Assembly: GCA_016785225.1 (NCBI GenBank) | Contig: JAFBJZ010000952.1 | Location: forward strand, 4,836,001-4,900,000 | Direction: 5' to 3' | DNA: 64,000 bases | Origin: Psettodes erumei | Lineage: Eukaryota; Chordata; Actinopteri; Pleuronectiformes; Psettodidae | Part shown: piece after piece, positions 28,701-39,409 of the stretch | Numbering within the stretch: the first letter of the stretch is position 1 | How the letters are laid out: every line of letters begins with the position of its first letter | The notes under the pieces: model-generated | The model's database searches: none | Told to the model about the DNA's origin: nothing | The model's input: the letters and a program-made list of their open reading frames with translations, nothing else | Translations under genes and position numbers: made by a program

Positions 28701-31091
28701 GCAGAAAAAAACAGATGCTTTGAACTCGTTATATGAGTTTTTATGAGGAATAACTGAATGATGTGATAAATGCTCCAAAAGTTCAAACTGTCGGAGTGGC
28801 TGCGGTGTTGGTGAAGGGATGATAGAACATCAGTCAAGCCCGTTCTGAGCGACCAATGCCGGAGCCGAGTTGCACACAATCACAATGCAACAGCTCCCCC
28901 TACTGCTGCACGGACACACGTTCAGTGGCATGGTGTGGCGGGTGAGGAGAGTGCTCACTTACAATCGTGTGAAATGCATTGGCATCCAAAGAATCTCCCA
29001 GAACATTAATGGCAACCAAAGCAACCTGAAATCATAGACAGACGCTGGTGAGTTGCTGGAACAAAACACAGCGGCAGAGAGAAGAACAAAAAATCAGCAG
29101 ATGTGATGAATGGGGAATTCTACTGTTCCAACAAATCACATGAAAAGATACAATACAACTTCCACTGTGCTGCAGAGCTGCATTTTTAGACAAAACTATT
29201 AAAACCACTTCGCTGAGCCACACTGTTGCAACGTTCTCTCAGTACCATGAAAATGGACACTGTAAATCACACAAACCCACATACACATGAGGTGGCACTG
29301 TAAATACACAGAAAAGCACCAAATCTGCATTAGTCTGCTGATGAAAATAGTCCCCAACACAGGCACTACTTACTCTTGCTTGAGTGGGAGTTGATAAAAG
29401 CAACAGTCAACAGCACATTAGCTCTTACATAAAAGGAATTAGTCTTATACAAAATGAATCAATATATTTGTGATCCATTTTATAGATTTGAATCTGTAGC
29501 ATGAACAAACAAGACTGAGGATCCCAGACAGAACAGTAGAAGAAGTATCGAGAGACATACCAGTACATTGTTGGTTTCATTCTTTTCATGGGATTTGTTT
29601 ACAGTGAGGACAATAGGTGTGAACACCAGCCTCATCTGGTTGGTAAAAACTATCAGTTATGATCCCTCAAAAAAAATAATTCCCAAGAGTATCTGACAAA
29701 GCAGTCATTAAACACACATTCCTAAGGAAGCCACAGTTTGATAATTGAAGACATTCCTAATCTACCAACACACCACTCGCTGTCGTCCTTCTCAAATTAC
29801 CCTCAGATGGTTCATTTTGTATCATGCTGTATCTATCAGCTGCATTAACAGCGGTCTTTAAACCAGTGTCTTATCATCAAAACACATTGCAACAAAAAGG
29901 TGTGAAATATCTGAGATGGGTGCTCTGATCAGTGTTGCTACTGGATACCAGGCTGATGGCAGACTACGTGCTGCCGCTGAGAGGCTCATGCATCACAACT
30001 CAAGACCAAATAAAGAATTACTTCATGTGTTTCAAACACTGGAGGGAATTTTAGAAAATATTTTGTTTTGTATTTATTAATATAACATGGTATGTTCTGG
30101 AAGTCAAATGTTTTGTTTTTTTAACATCACATTATTATCATAGAACATCACATAATCCAATCTGCTCACAGTTTGGATTAATAGGTCATGAGAGAGGGGT
30201 GTAGGGGCACTGCTAGCGTGCCACGTTCAACGGAGTACCTGATTGTAGTGATTGTGACCGTTGACATGGTTCTTATGAAAGGTTATTCTCAGGTAGGTTC
30301 CGATGGCGTCTACATGGACCGACTTGAGCTCCCGAGCCTTAAAGCCTGTCTTCTCATTGTCTGACAAAGACACATACCTGTGGTGAGAGTACAGTGTTGC
30401 TTTTCAGTGCAACTCCACCGCTGTGATACACGGTACAAGGTTAAAATGCATTGGTAGATTTTAATACATTTCAGGTCCTCTCTTGAGAAAGACAGCTGGC
30501 GTCACTGCTGATTAAATCACTTGAACTATGACCTTTGTTTAGGTGTGTGTCTGGTTGGTCGAGTGTTGACCATGCACTTCCAATTCAAATACACAAGAGG
30601 ATGCAAGTCAGAAATGAACATGGCCCAGTATGCAGTCCCACCCGAGTCTGCGAAGCTGCCCTGGGAGCCCTGGAGTGCTGGTTTCAGGGAGGGTGTCTCC
30701 AATGTGGAACTCCACCTTAGCTGGTATCAGGTACTGGTGGGCCAGCAGCTGCAGCTTCCTCACCCTACTCCTCTCCACCAGCTGGAGGGTGATGTGTTGA
30801 GGGTAGGGGCACAGCCTTGAAGAGGAGAGGACACTTTGTATTATCATTTTAAGAGCAAGAGAACTTCCAATTATATTTTTTAAAAAACACTGGTATTGCT
30901 TTTGCTGCTTATGAAGACATAAAGTTGCCACAAATGAATGTGACATGCTTTTAAAAGTGGAGCACTTTGTCCATGTACCTGCTGGACTTCCAGCCGTTGA
31001 CTGTGGGAGCATGGACCATGAGCTCATTGGCAGTGAAGTCCTCCTCATGACTTGAAGAGTTGACCACGATGAATCCTATCTTCCTGGGCAT
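4519..31091 (-). CDS. cep104: Centrosomal protein of 104 kDa (Cep104), 21 coding exons
   Basis: Cep104 binds tubulin and the EB1/CP110 system at the ciliary tip and distal centriole and supports ciliary growth. Exons, read on the minus strand: 31091-30979, 30815-30642, 30377-30239, 29025-28963, 26824-26748, 26290-26122, 23695-23540, 23362-23147, 22349-22134, 22001-21834, 21020-20847, 17416-17240, 13582-13382, 12352-12257, 12104-12017, 11258-11186, 10939-10831, 10696-10558, 8304-8237, 6761-6674, 4655-4519. All phases agree and give 2,841 nt (946 codons; human is about 925). Domain order follows the family: N-terminal jelly-roll (from MPRKIGF), coiled-coil (PLDDLAFDMYQDPEV, then VGERLARYEVEKR), a Ser/Pro-rich linker, a TOG array, tandem zinc fingers, and a C-terminal SRIP motif. 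The start ATG is the family start and follows a 3' splice site at 31105. One junction (13382) uses GC, or GTAGAG nine codons... earlier sites being in frame as well; see findings. The gene is head-to-head with lrrc47. Confidence 0.93.
4665..4700 (+). repeat. (CA)18 microsatellite
   Basis: Perfect dinucleotide run of 36 bases. On the minus strand it is (TG)18 ending 8 bases before the AG of the last cep104 3' splice site. Confidence 0.95.
8237..11258 (-). other. cep104: cep104 exons for the tandem zinc-finger region
   Basis: Four exons (11258-11186, 10939-10831, 10696-10558, 8304-8237) encode paired Cys/His clusters: CIFCG with LHYWKHC, RRCEECRQVVE with LTEHLLGEC, CPRCSEAV with H and C partners, and CPLCHNNF. 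The exon at 8304-8237 is only 68 bases and too short for an open-frame scan; it was found by matching its NFMPGEE end to the family (NFSPGEE), and it fits the phase of both neighbours. Confidence 0.88.
15180..16060. repeat. Degraded dispersed teleost repeat inside a cep104 intron
   Basis: The stretch contains many phrases that I recognise from a very common fish interspersed repeat: tgtaggaacacc near 15230, ctggaaacattcctctgaga near 15320, agccagtggaaga near 15410, ttaacaggggtgg near 15630, ctgttgcagcccaccc near 15662, and gaaatactcaaaccatg near 15875. The copy is diverged and has internal deletions. No open frame survives. I do not assign a transposon class. It lies in the intron between exons 17416-17240 and 13582-13382. 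Confidence 0.6.
18400..18520 (+). repeat. tRNA-derived SINE remnant
   Basis: A perfect pol III B-box-like GGTTCGAATCC lies near 18438-18448, followed by the phrase caccttctgtttcatgttgcccccTCC and a C/T-rich run, which is the tail pattern of common fish tRNA-derived SINEs. No convincing A box or cloverleaf was found, so this is a remnant and not a tRNA gene. Confidence 0.45.
26122..31091 (-). other. cep104: cep104 exons for N-terminal jelly-roll and first coiled coil
   Basis: Six coding exons encode about residues 1-245. The first three and a half hold the jelly-roll fold, with hallmark stretches KIGFIVVNSSS, RKLQLLAHQYLIPAKVEF, NEKTGFKARELKSV and YNQVALVAINVLGD. The exon 26290-26122 starts the helical part, with many Lys, Glu and Gln residues up to KQAIADLQK. 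The exon at 29025-28963 is only 63 bases. Introns are up to 2.1 kb; the one at 28962-26825 contains a (GT)10 tract and a GC-richer patch near 28.05-28.2 kb but no recognised exon. Confidence 0.85.
28213..28232 (+). repeat. (GT)10 microsatellite
   Basis: Short dinucleotide run inside a cep104 intron, followed by a T run. Confidence 0.9.
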
Positions 31092-31551
31092 CCCTCTGAT
31101 GAGCACTAAAAGAACATAAACAAAATGTATTTATTTATTGGTTTCTTACATGTAATATCTAAAAGTGCAGAGAAATTCAATTAGTGGCAGTGCTGAGTTG
31201 TAATTTTACTTCTTCGGAAGGTGCCAAGACAGTTGTTTGTCATCTGCAAATTGCAGTCAGTGTGAACTTGGGGTTCAGCACTTTGGAAACCTGGCCGGTT
31301 TATTTCACAAAATGAAAACAAGGGTTTTGCAGAAACAAAAGTCTATGTTTCTCAAAAGTAAGTCCCGACAAAAGTGAAGGTATCGTCACTGGCATTGTGT
31401 CAGCAGCACCATGTCACTGAACTCATCTAAACCACAGACAAGAAGGGATTCAGATATGGCCTCAAATAGTCTGCAATCAAACAGATTAACTGCATGTAGT
31501 CTGGCATATGGTTCTCTTGGAAGAATATAATCCTGGAGGCGGCGCACACAG

Positions 31552-31562
31552 CCCCCCCCCCC
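31552..31562 (+). repeat. Homopolymer C11
   Basis: Run of eleven C within the first cep104 intron; a likely place for length errors. Confidence 0.85.
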
Positions 31563-31796
31563 AAATAGAACAGGGAGGTCTTTCTTGTTGACCTGAACAT
31601 GTTGGGCGGGGGGTATTAACTGACTACTCAATCGGCCAGCGCAGCTAGTCCTACAGTAGGTGTAGTCTACAAGGCATTTTGATCGGCTAAAACCCAATAA
31701 ATCCCCTGACAACTGCCGTGCGATGTGCCCTACCTGAGGTTCGTCCACAGTCGAGACTAAAAAGAAGTTTTCGTGCGTGTTTTAAAGATATCTTAC

Positions 31797-31870
31797 CACG
31801 AACATCACCGTGGTGTTGACACTGCGTGCTCCCATTTCATCTCCATAACCACCGTTGACAACAACCACTG
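31797..31870 (-). other. cep104: Probable noncoding first exon of cep104
   Basis: A strong 5' splice site on the minus strand (CGTG followed by GTAAGA, last exon base 31797) lies about 700 bases upstream of the coding exon's 3' splice site at 31105, where the start codon sits 14 bases into the exon. This suggests a short noncoding first exon. Its 5' edge is not visible in the sequence; the left coordinate given is only a guess. Confidence 0.5.
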
Positions 31871-32505
31871 CGATCATGCGCGACGCGAGGATTTTCTTCG
31901 GACGCGATGGATTGTGGGTGGTGTAGTTTTATTAGTAGCAATCGACCGTTATTTTGTAAGACCGTTTGCGCCGAGATTCCATACGTTTCGACGTCAACGT
32001 CGCGACGATGGTGGTGCCGAAAAGCATTCAAAAATAAACTTTTATTCTGCTTTTTTTACATCTTCTTCCTGGTCCTTGACATTGGAGCATGCGTCCAATG
32101 AAGCTGTCGATAATGCTACCGGAAGTAATGCAGGTCTTCAAAGTAAAGTGACAACAAAAGAGTCGAGTTTGTTATTTTGCGTTCCTTTCAGTATCCTGGT
32201 TCATATCCCAGTAATGATATATTGACTTTAAACATACAAGAGAAGATAGAATAATAAACCAATAAATGATACAAGGCGGAAGTGTACATAAATAGGGGTT
32301 TCCTATTACAGTCTACAACGATATATTTTTATTCTCTGGGCATTAATCATCCTTTATCTTGGGGGGTTGATTATAACTTACATACTTACTTACACCGTTA
32401 CCTTCCACAAACTCGTACGGTGGAAGACATTTATTTCTGACAACGGAAACGGAAGTGACACATTCCATCTTCTTTGCGAGCTTCACAACTCTGGACGGAG
32501 GCATC
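31798..32505. promoter_or_regulatory. Putative bidirectional promoter, cep104 / lrrc47
   Basis: This stretch separates the two divergently read genes. It has a CpG-richer patch around 31870-32000 and three ETS-like sites: ACCGGAAGT at 32118-32126, GGCGGAAGTG near 32276 and ACGGAAGTGAC near 32449. No TATA box was seen near either start. Long open frames across it, such as 31773-32225, have no family resemblance. ETS sites and absence of TATA are typical of housekeeping bidirectional promoters, but activity is inferred. Confidence 0.5.
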
Positions 32506-35402
32506 ATGGGTGACATGGAGACATGGCCAGAAATAGAGAAAGCCGCAAAAGAGAAGAGGCGTGAACTGGTCTTACAGGGTCCCGGTGTCGACAGGAGAAT
32601 CTCCTCTCACGGGGGACTCACCCCGTCGGTCTATTCCCTAACACTGCTCAACTACCTGGAAGTTAGTCAGTGCCCGAGTTTGACAGAGATCCACGAGGAC
32701 GTCCAGCGTCTGACCAGCCTCCAGAGCCTCATCCTGTGCAGGAACAAACTCGCCTCCATCCCCAATGTCATCGGCCACCTCACGACGCTGAGGGTCCTGG
32801 ACCTGTCGGTCAACAACCTCGGCGTGTTACCCGATGGCATCAGCCAGTTAAGAGAGCTAACCACTCTGAACGTGAGCTGTAACAGCCTGAAGGTCCTGCC
32901 CGAGGGGCTGAGCCAGTGCTCCAAGCTCTCCACCATCAACGTCTCCAAGAACCGCATCACCGCTCTCCCCGCGGATTTCTGCTCCGAGCGGCTGGAGCTC
33001 CTCAGCAGCCTGGTGGCCTCCGACAACTCCATCGAGGAGCTGAGTGGAGATATTCACAAGCTGCCTGCGCTGAAGGTGGGTGGAACTGCACGACCCACAC
33101 CTGTCCATGCTTACTGCCAGACGGAATGTCGTTCGGCACAAACTCCACACACCAATCAGTTTTTACACATATTATGTCACTTTAATTGGAACCCTATCCA
33201 CCACAATGGGGATATTTTAACAGATGAAAGATATTTGTTCTGAGAAAAGTGCTCTACCTGTAACTGACCCAGTCTGTCATTTGTTATTGTACAACTGTAC
33301 ACTTAACTGTAAGATTTTTGCCTGCTTTCCCAGGTGCTGGATCTCTCTTACAACAAGCTGAGGGAGATCCCCTCTGATCTGAGCGACTGCCCCAAGCTAA
33401 AGGAGATCAACTTCAAAGGCAACAAGCTGAGCGACAAGCGCCTGGAGAAAATGGTCAACGGTTGCCAGACCAAGTCCATCCTCGAGTACCTCAGAGGAAA
33501 GGGAAAAGGGAGACAGGGGGAGGATGGAGGCGATGCGGACGGTGGGCGCAATGCAGACAAGAGAAAAAAGCAGCAGCAGAGGAAGAAGAAGGAGAAGGTG
33601 GCGGACGAACGGGACGAGGTGGAGGAACTGAACAAGATGGTCGTGAGGGTTCTCCACGTTTCGAGGCTCCCTCAGCGCTCACGGTCAAAGTGACTGCAGA
33701 GGTGAAGGATGTTCGACCATACTTGGTGTGCTGCGTGGTCAGAGGCATGAACCTTAAGTCTGGCAACTCTCTCAAACGCTTCCTCATGGCTCAGGTAAGG
33801 TCAACACCTTCACAAGGTGGCCCACTCACACGATGTGGATGGTCTGTGGCTAACTGTTCACTGTTGTTTTTCCAGACAAAGCTCCATGAGGATTTGTGTG
33901 GTAAAAGGACCACGGCGACCATTGCAACCCACGACGTGCAGCTCCTCAAAGGTCCGCTGGTGTATGACGTCAAACCACCAACCCAGCTAAAGGTGTGCTG
34001 ATGCAGAACGATTGGTGCAGTACTTTCAGTATATAAATCTCGTACTGAGTAAAAAAATCTGTCATTTCCAGTAATGGAATCCAATCTTGATTCTCAAAGC
34101 TGTTGTCATTTTTATATTCACTGAAAAGCTCTCAAAATCCATACATATTGACGTGAGAACATGCTGTCCGTTAGATTGTCTCACTGGGGCGGAAGGAGAT
34201 GACAGCAGTCGAGCTGATAAGACATCTTCACCTAGAGGCCGAAGAACTGAGGAAGCAGAAGAAAAGGCAGAACGTAACTGGCCTCCACAAGTTAGTACAG
34301 CGTGACTCTTCCATACAGCCTGAGAGGTCAAACCTTCTTAGAGCTGAATCCTCACGCTATGCGTCTGTTACATTTATTAGTGTTGTCTGTGTCAACTCGG
34401 CTCTCACCCGTGTCACTTTTTACAGATACCTGCAGCTTTTGCAAGGAAAAGCACTCTATCCCTGCCTCGTTGATGCAGAGGGGCACGTGATCTCATTCCC
34501 TCCTATTACCAACAGTGAGAAAACCAAGGTGTGTGTGTGTGTGTGTGTGTGCGTTGTCTACCTGGTTATCATAACGTAATATTCCTCCCCCTAAGAGAAA
34601 TTTATGCTGACTAATCAGTAAACCCAATAAGTGCCGCATCGTCTTTCTGTTACCTGCGATCTGTTTTAGCTTCTTCTTGTGACATGACAGAAGTAATAAC
34701 ATCTGCTGTGTGTACTTCACAGATCAAGAAGACCACCAAAGAGCTGTTCTTGGAGGTGACGAGCGCAACCAGCCTGCAGACCTGCAAAGACATTATGGAC
34801 GCTCTGATTGTCGTAAGGTTTTCTCTCAAGTCATTAAACAATCGTTTTGGTTTATTACACCTTTGACAGTATCAGCAGGTTGTGTGGAACTGAAACTCAG
34901 CACCTCAGGTATTTTGTGACCACGGTTGACATTTTGTCAAGAAGAAGTGAGCTTACCACACAAGCCCACAGTCTTTTTCAGATGCGATTCCTTCCAGCTA
35001 AATATTCAAGAAGAAGCCTTGAGTAGTTATTATGTCTTAAATCCATACAACACATAAATCTTAAATGAGTTGTATGGATCTGGGATATGTCTACACCCCA
35101 AGAACCCGAAGAAACCTGTGGTTTTCATCTGTCTGAGATGTTTGAATGAAATGAAAAGGTAACTTCCTGTGTCATCGCAGAAAATGGCAGAGTTGAACAA
35201 GTTCACGGCAGAGCATCAGGAGGAGGTGGGGTCAGACGGGGATGGGGATGAGCCACCGGAGCCGGCCACCGGCAGCGAGACCTCCGGCGAACTGATCGTC
35301 CAGCAGGTCCGAACCACCGACCAAGACGGGAACCTGAAGGTCGTCTACCCGTCGAAGACCGACCTCTCCAAAGACATCAGCAACCTGACCGTCATTTGGT
35401 AG
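32506..35402 (+). CDS. lrrc47: Leucine-rich repeat-containing protein 47 (frameshifted as read)
   Basis: Exons: 32506-33075, 33334-33794, 33876-33992, 34175-34290, 34426-34528, 34723-34812, 35181-35402. The protein begins MGDMETWPEIEKA, and the ATG has A at -3 and G at +4. Residues about 60-260 are leucine-rich repeats (LTSLQSLILCRNKL, LTTLRVLDLSVNNL, LRELTTLNVSCNSL, LKVLDLSYNKL). A Lys/Glu-rich charged linker follows (KRKKQQQRKKKEK). The C-terminal half resembles the B3/B4 domain of phenylalanyl-tRNA synthetase beta (DVRPYLVCCVVRGMNL), then ends with TSATSLQTCKDIMDALI and VVYPSKTDL. Total length would be about 559 residues; human is 583. As given, one base is missing near 33661-33663, which puts the two halves of exon 2 in different frames. 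The exact cellular role of LRRC47 is poorly known. Confidence 0.92.
34529..34550 (+). repeat. (GT)11 microsatellite starting at an lrrc47 5' splice site
   Basis: The repeat begins immediately after the last base of lrrc47 exon 34426-34528, so that the splice-donor GT is the first unit of the repeat. Confidence 0.9.
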
Positions 35403-35906
35403 TCATACAGTGGATAACCTGCGATGCTCACGCTCACGCTCATTCACATGCTACATGAAGTCATTTCACAGATTAACAGTTTGGGGCATTAAAAAAGTTT
35501 TGACAAAATGCAAAAGAAAAAACACACACACATCCTTTTACTTCAGGGAGCACAGAAAATCTGATTCTCTGGGAGTTTCTTGTGATCAAAACACCATCCC
35601 GCAAGTATTGCCTGTTGATGAATTTAAACATTTCTGATTAATGTACAGCTTTTTGAAACAAATGCAGCAATACTTGTCTAAATGCGTTTGCCACTTCCTG
35701 ATTTGAAAATAACAGATGCCCCAATATCCTTATTTTTGTATTATTTACAAATGGAAGAGAAACTTCTGTTGGTGAATTTTGTTCACTGACTTTAACTTGG
35801 ATTGGTCACTTATCTGTATCATCGGACCATTTGTACTTCTATTTATCGACTTAAAGTATTAGCATTTTCCCTTTAAGCAACAGCAAATAACGTCAACATG
35901 AGCCTT

Positions 35907-35912
35907 AATAAA
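35907..35912 (+). terminator. lrrc47: Candidate polyadenylation signal, lrrc47
   Basis: AATAAA about 500 bases after the stop codon at 35400-35402, followed by a T-rich stretch. Confidence 0.6.
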
Positions 35913-36446
35913 CTTTGCTTCTGTTTTCATTCATTGTATTTCTTATGCCACGCACAATGTTTCTCCTTCCAAACAGTCTGGGAACGCGCACTGCATCACT
36001 TCCTGTGCCACAGTGGGTTGTAAGCTGAGGATCTGAGCCTGTTATGTCCTCTATGTGCCACTTCAGGCCTGTGTTCCTGCACATATTGAGCAAACATGTT
36101 TCCTCTTCAAAAAGGAAAAGTCAGTGTTAGAGTGCCCAACAGACTGAGAAGCAGGCCTGCATATGTCCTGACCAGGTCGAGGCATCTCTCCTGTCTGTGT
36201 AAACCAGGAAGACCTGGACCTAGAAGATGTTACTTGACCAATGTTTCATGTTTAATATATTTTTAATATACCACTTAAAGGGTGACTCATTTCCTGTTGA
36301 TTAATTCACAATTTAACAACCTGCTTGGGCATAATTATTTCATATACATATTCTAGTGGAGTTATGTATCTGGAATTAAATGCCTCATTATTTTGTATGT
36401 TTCTCCAGCAAATTAATTGACACATCATTATTTCATTCAGTGCATA

Positions 36447-36452
36447 TTTATT
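36447..36452 (-). terminator. Candidate polyadenylation signal, lectin gene
   Basis: AATAAA on the minus strand, only about 27 bases after the stop codon at 36481-36479, so the 3' UTR would be very short. Confidence 0.6.
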
Positions 36453-36478
36453 GTGATAAAACTGTAATTTCAGGATGT

Positions 36479-39343
36479 TTAACGTGACTTCTTCCAAGAA
36501 TCTGCAAAACAAAAGAAAGTACTCATTTCAATTACGACAAATAAATAAACCCCTAACACATCTCTCTTTTTTCTGCCACGCAGTTTTTGTTTACTTAGCA
36601 CAGTTGGATTAAAGACAAGTTTCAGCCACACAGGCCTTTATCCTACTTACATTCACACACGTAAGCCACCTCCAGGTACTTGTAGGTTTTGTAACAGGGG
36701 TCTCCAAACACAGAGTTGCTGGCTTTGATAGAACAGCTGTTTTTCCCATTGCATCTGAGGAGGAGCAACAAGCGTGAAAAAGGATGTTATGGTAGTGATG
36801 CTTTATCATGTCTGTTATAAAAGCCTTTCCATCGGTGATCATCAAGTGAAGAAAAATCACACACAACTCCTTTTGGAACTCCTCACTCACTGGGAAATGA
36901 GCTACAACACTTGAGACCCATACATTGAAATACACTCAGCAAATATGCATGAAATTTGGGATTTGAACTTCTACCACATTTAGCAGAACGTGAGAAACTG
37001 TACCTCTCAGCAACTTTGCTCGTTGGCCTTGTGCAGTAGACATTGGTAACCTGGCTGAAGGGCCGTTTATAAGAGCAGATGGTCTGGTCACGGCGTCCAT
37101 AGTCAGCTCCGTAGACAGATATAACCTGTCCTTCATCTGAAAAAAGTGGAGGAAAGGCAGCGAAGTAGAGAATAAAGAAAGAAAGGAAGGAAGAAAGAAA
37201 GAAAAAAATAATTGATATGGTCAAATGCATTGAAAATCTAACTATGTTTTTCTTTATCACTTTAATCCACTGTAAACGCAAAAGAAGAAGACATTTGTTC
37301 TCACCACAATACAACTGAGCCAAAGAGTTCTCACACGCAATGACTTGAACTGTCAAAAGTAACAGAAATCACATTAGACATCACAGTATGAGACTTATTT
37401 GCAGCTTTGGTTCACTACAGGTTTTCATGCAGATGTGTGACTCACTTGCTGGGAGGCATGTGTAGTTGGTCTCCAGGTATTTGTAGGTGCCATAGCAGGG
37501 ATCAGAGGTATGAACCACATTTGTGTTTATCTCACACACCTTCTTTCCATTACACCTTTGGAATGACAGCAAGAGCACGTTTTTAGCAACAAGCAATTAA
37601 TATGACAATTAATCCTGTAAAACCCTGTAAAACTGTTTTTACAAGGAATGTCTGCTGTTGAAAAGAAGCCAGGTAAATACCATCAGAGTATACACAGAAA
37701 CCTTAAATCATGTGGGCAGGCAATTAAGTACTGAACATATGAAAAGAGTTTATTCAAGATGAGGACTGTCTTCTTCATTTAGCTTTTTAAAGAAGTTTAT
37801 GATCAGACATAGCCTTTATTTCTACCAACACACATCTCACAGCTTCCCGCTTCACATGCTGCATTGCACTGCTTCAATTGATATCTTTTTTTCACAGCAC
37901 AGATACAAAGAATCATTAACTCATCACCAACAGCAGCAGCCACATTTAGAATAAACATAGAAAAAATCCCACTATATTTAATTAAATTGTTTTACTGTAT
38001 ATATATAATGTAATCTGTACCTCTGCTTGAGGACGTCCACAGTGCCCTTTTGAGAGCACTTTGTGTTGGCAAGCTGTGCCTGGGGTCTGCCCTTACTGCA
38101 GGTCTCCCGGTCTGTACGTCCATACAGTGCTCCCTGCACACTGATCACTCCGATATCTGTTACATACCATGGCAAGATATTAGGAAACAACACCCAAGTT
38201 ATGTTTAATGTGTTGATTGATGATATACATTGTTATCTTTGTATGAGTCTGAAATTTCAATACAGACTCAGCTGATACTTTATTTTTGTCAAAAAATGTG
38301 AATAACTCTGTAAAACACCATAAACATCTAAATGTTTTCTCACACATTTGTCAAAACATGTAAAACATTCAAGCCTCTTTATAATTTTTGGATTTCATAG
38401 GAAATTTCAGATTACCCTGATGGCATGCATTTATGTTAATAAAAATATGCTTATATGCTTTAATGCATAAGAAAACAAGAATTGGGGTCAGTATCATTTG
38501 TGACAGACATGGTGCATGAATGTTGATGTATACCATACAAAACTTTCAAGTTTATTAAGGCCTTCGAGCACAATTTACTGTGTATTTTTTATAATGTACC
38601 ATTTGCTATTTGCACAAAGACATAGAAGGTTCAGTCATACCACAGCTCAGGCGTTGGACATTGTAAAGGCTTTCACAGGTGGTAACTCTCTCAGGGGAAA
38701 CAACTAAAGTAAGAGATATGAAAGTACAAAATTAAGTGTGTTCAGGTCCCATAACATATGCAGAAAATGATTGAAGATATTTACCTGCTGTCATGAGCAA
38801 ACATGTTGTCACCAGCACTGGAGAAGAAACATCAGGGTCAAAATGTGTCAGCCGAACACAAGTGACAAAGACTTGTTTTAAACATTTTTTAAAAATCTCT
38901 ATTCTGCTCTGTCAAAGTAATTTTTTTCAGAACAGACATTTTGTTTGTTTAATTTTTTTTTGGGAGGGGCAATAATACTCAGAGAGCACAGACTTCTTCC
39001 AAAGGTGAATGTTTCCCCAAATCCAGAAGAGTATCTGGATCTGGATCTGGATCTATTCATGGCCAGGGGACTGGAAGTCAAATCAGGACCATGCTGCTCA
39101 GGAACTTGAGTCCAGTGAATAATTAATAATGAGTGGAGGATAATTAGCTATATCCCTACAAAACACTTAAGCAAGCTGGGAAGTCTTGCATTATTGGAAT
39201 GCGAGAAATGTTCCAAAAATAATTTCCTTGCCCCCACAAAATGCTAGGGGAGGCACACCCTGTAAAAAGATCTAACAACTACAGTATATCAGATGTATAG
39301 AGGTGTACTCACACAGTGTGCTGCAGATTCTGAAGCTGAGCAT
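36479..39343 (-). CDS. L-rhamnose-binding lectin, secreted, two SUEL domains
   Basis: Exons on the minus strand: 39343-39313, 38817-38785, 38703-38641, 38156-38021, 37555-37446, 37349-37305, 37136-37004, 36754-36651, 36501-36479; 678 nt, 225 codons. The first two exons encode a hydrophobic signal peptide of about 22 residues. Two galactose/rhamnose-binding lectin (SUEL) domains follow. Domain 1 has YGR in GALYGRTDRETC, then CNGKKVC and DPCYGTYKYLETNYTC. Domain 2 has ADYGRRDQTIC, CNGKNSC and DPCYKTYKYLEVAYVC. YGR, DPC and KYL are the family's signature motifs, and the cysteine pattern is complete in both. Fish lectins of this family bind bacterial sugars and are found in eggs, mucus and blood. 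A TATA box lies upstream. There is no obvious mammalian counterpart at this position. The first exon is only 31 coding bases, so it was placed by phase and signal peptide. Confidence 0.92.
37174..37208 (+). repeat. GAAA/GGAA-rich simple repeat
   Basis: Imperfect purine tetranucleotide run in a lectin intron. On the minus strand it is a CT-rich tract about 40-70 bases before the 3' splice site at 37136, so it may act as part of the splice acceptor region. Confidence 0.7.
39033..39054 (+). repeat. Short tandem repeat of TCTGGA
   Basis: Between three and four units of a six-base motif in the first lectin intron. Confidence 0.8.
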
Positions 39344-39401
39344 GGTTTTAGAAGATCCTGTCACCGATGAACAGTGTGAACAGTGAATACAGTCACACCT
39401 G

Positions 39402-39409
39402 TATTTATA
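39402..39409 (-). promoter_or_regulatory. TATA box of the lectin gene
   Basis: TATAAATA on the minus strand lies about 60 bases upstream of the start codon at 39343, the spacing expected if transcription starts near 39375. It is the only clear TATA box beside a gene in this window, which fits an inducible or tissue-restricted gene. Confidence 0.65.

Larger units (their letters stand above)
35403..36478. other. Tail-to-tail interval, lrrc47 and rhamnose-binding lectin
   Basis: The interval holds the lrrc47 3' UTR, with AATAAA at 35907-35912, and, on the other strand, the lectin 3' UTR with AATAAA at 36452-36447. The two predicted transcript ends are about 0.5 kb apart. Nothing else was recognised. 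Confidence 0.6.

Noticed and set aside
31386..31748. 120-codon minus-strand open frame in the first cep104 intron
   Set aside because: No recognised domain, contains a C11 run, and does not fit the exon phases of cep104.
31773..32225. 150-codon plus-strand open frame between cep104 and lrrc47
   Set aside because: Overlaps the cep104 first exon and promoter; the composition is that of CpG-rich promoter DNA and no family matches.
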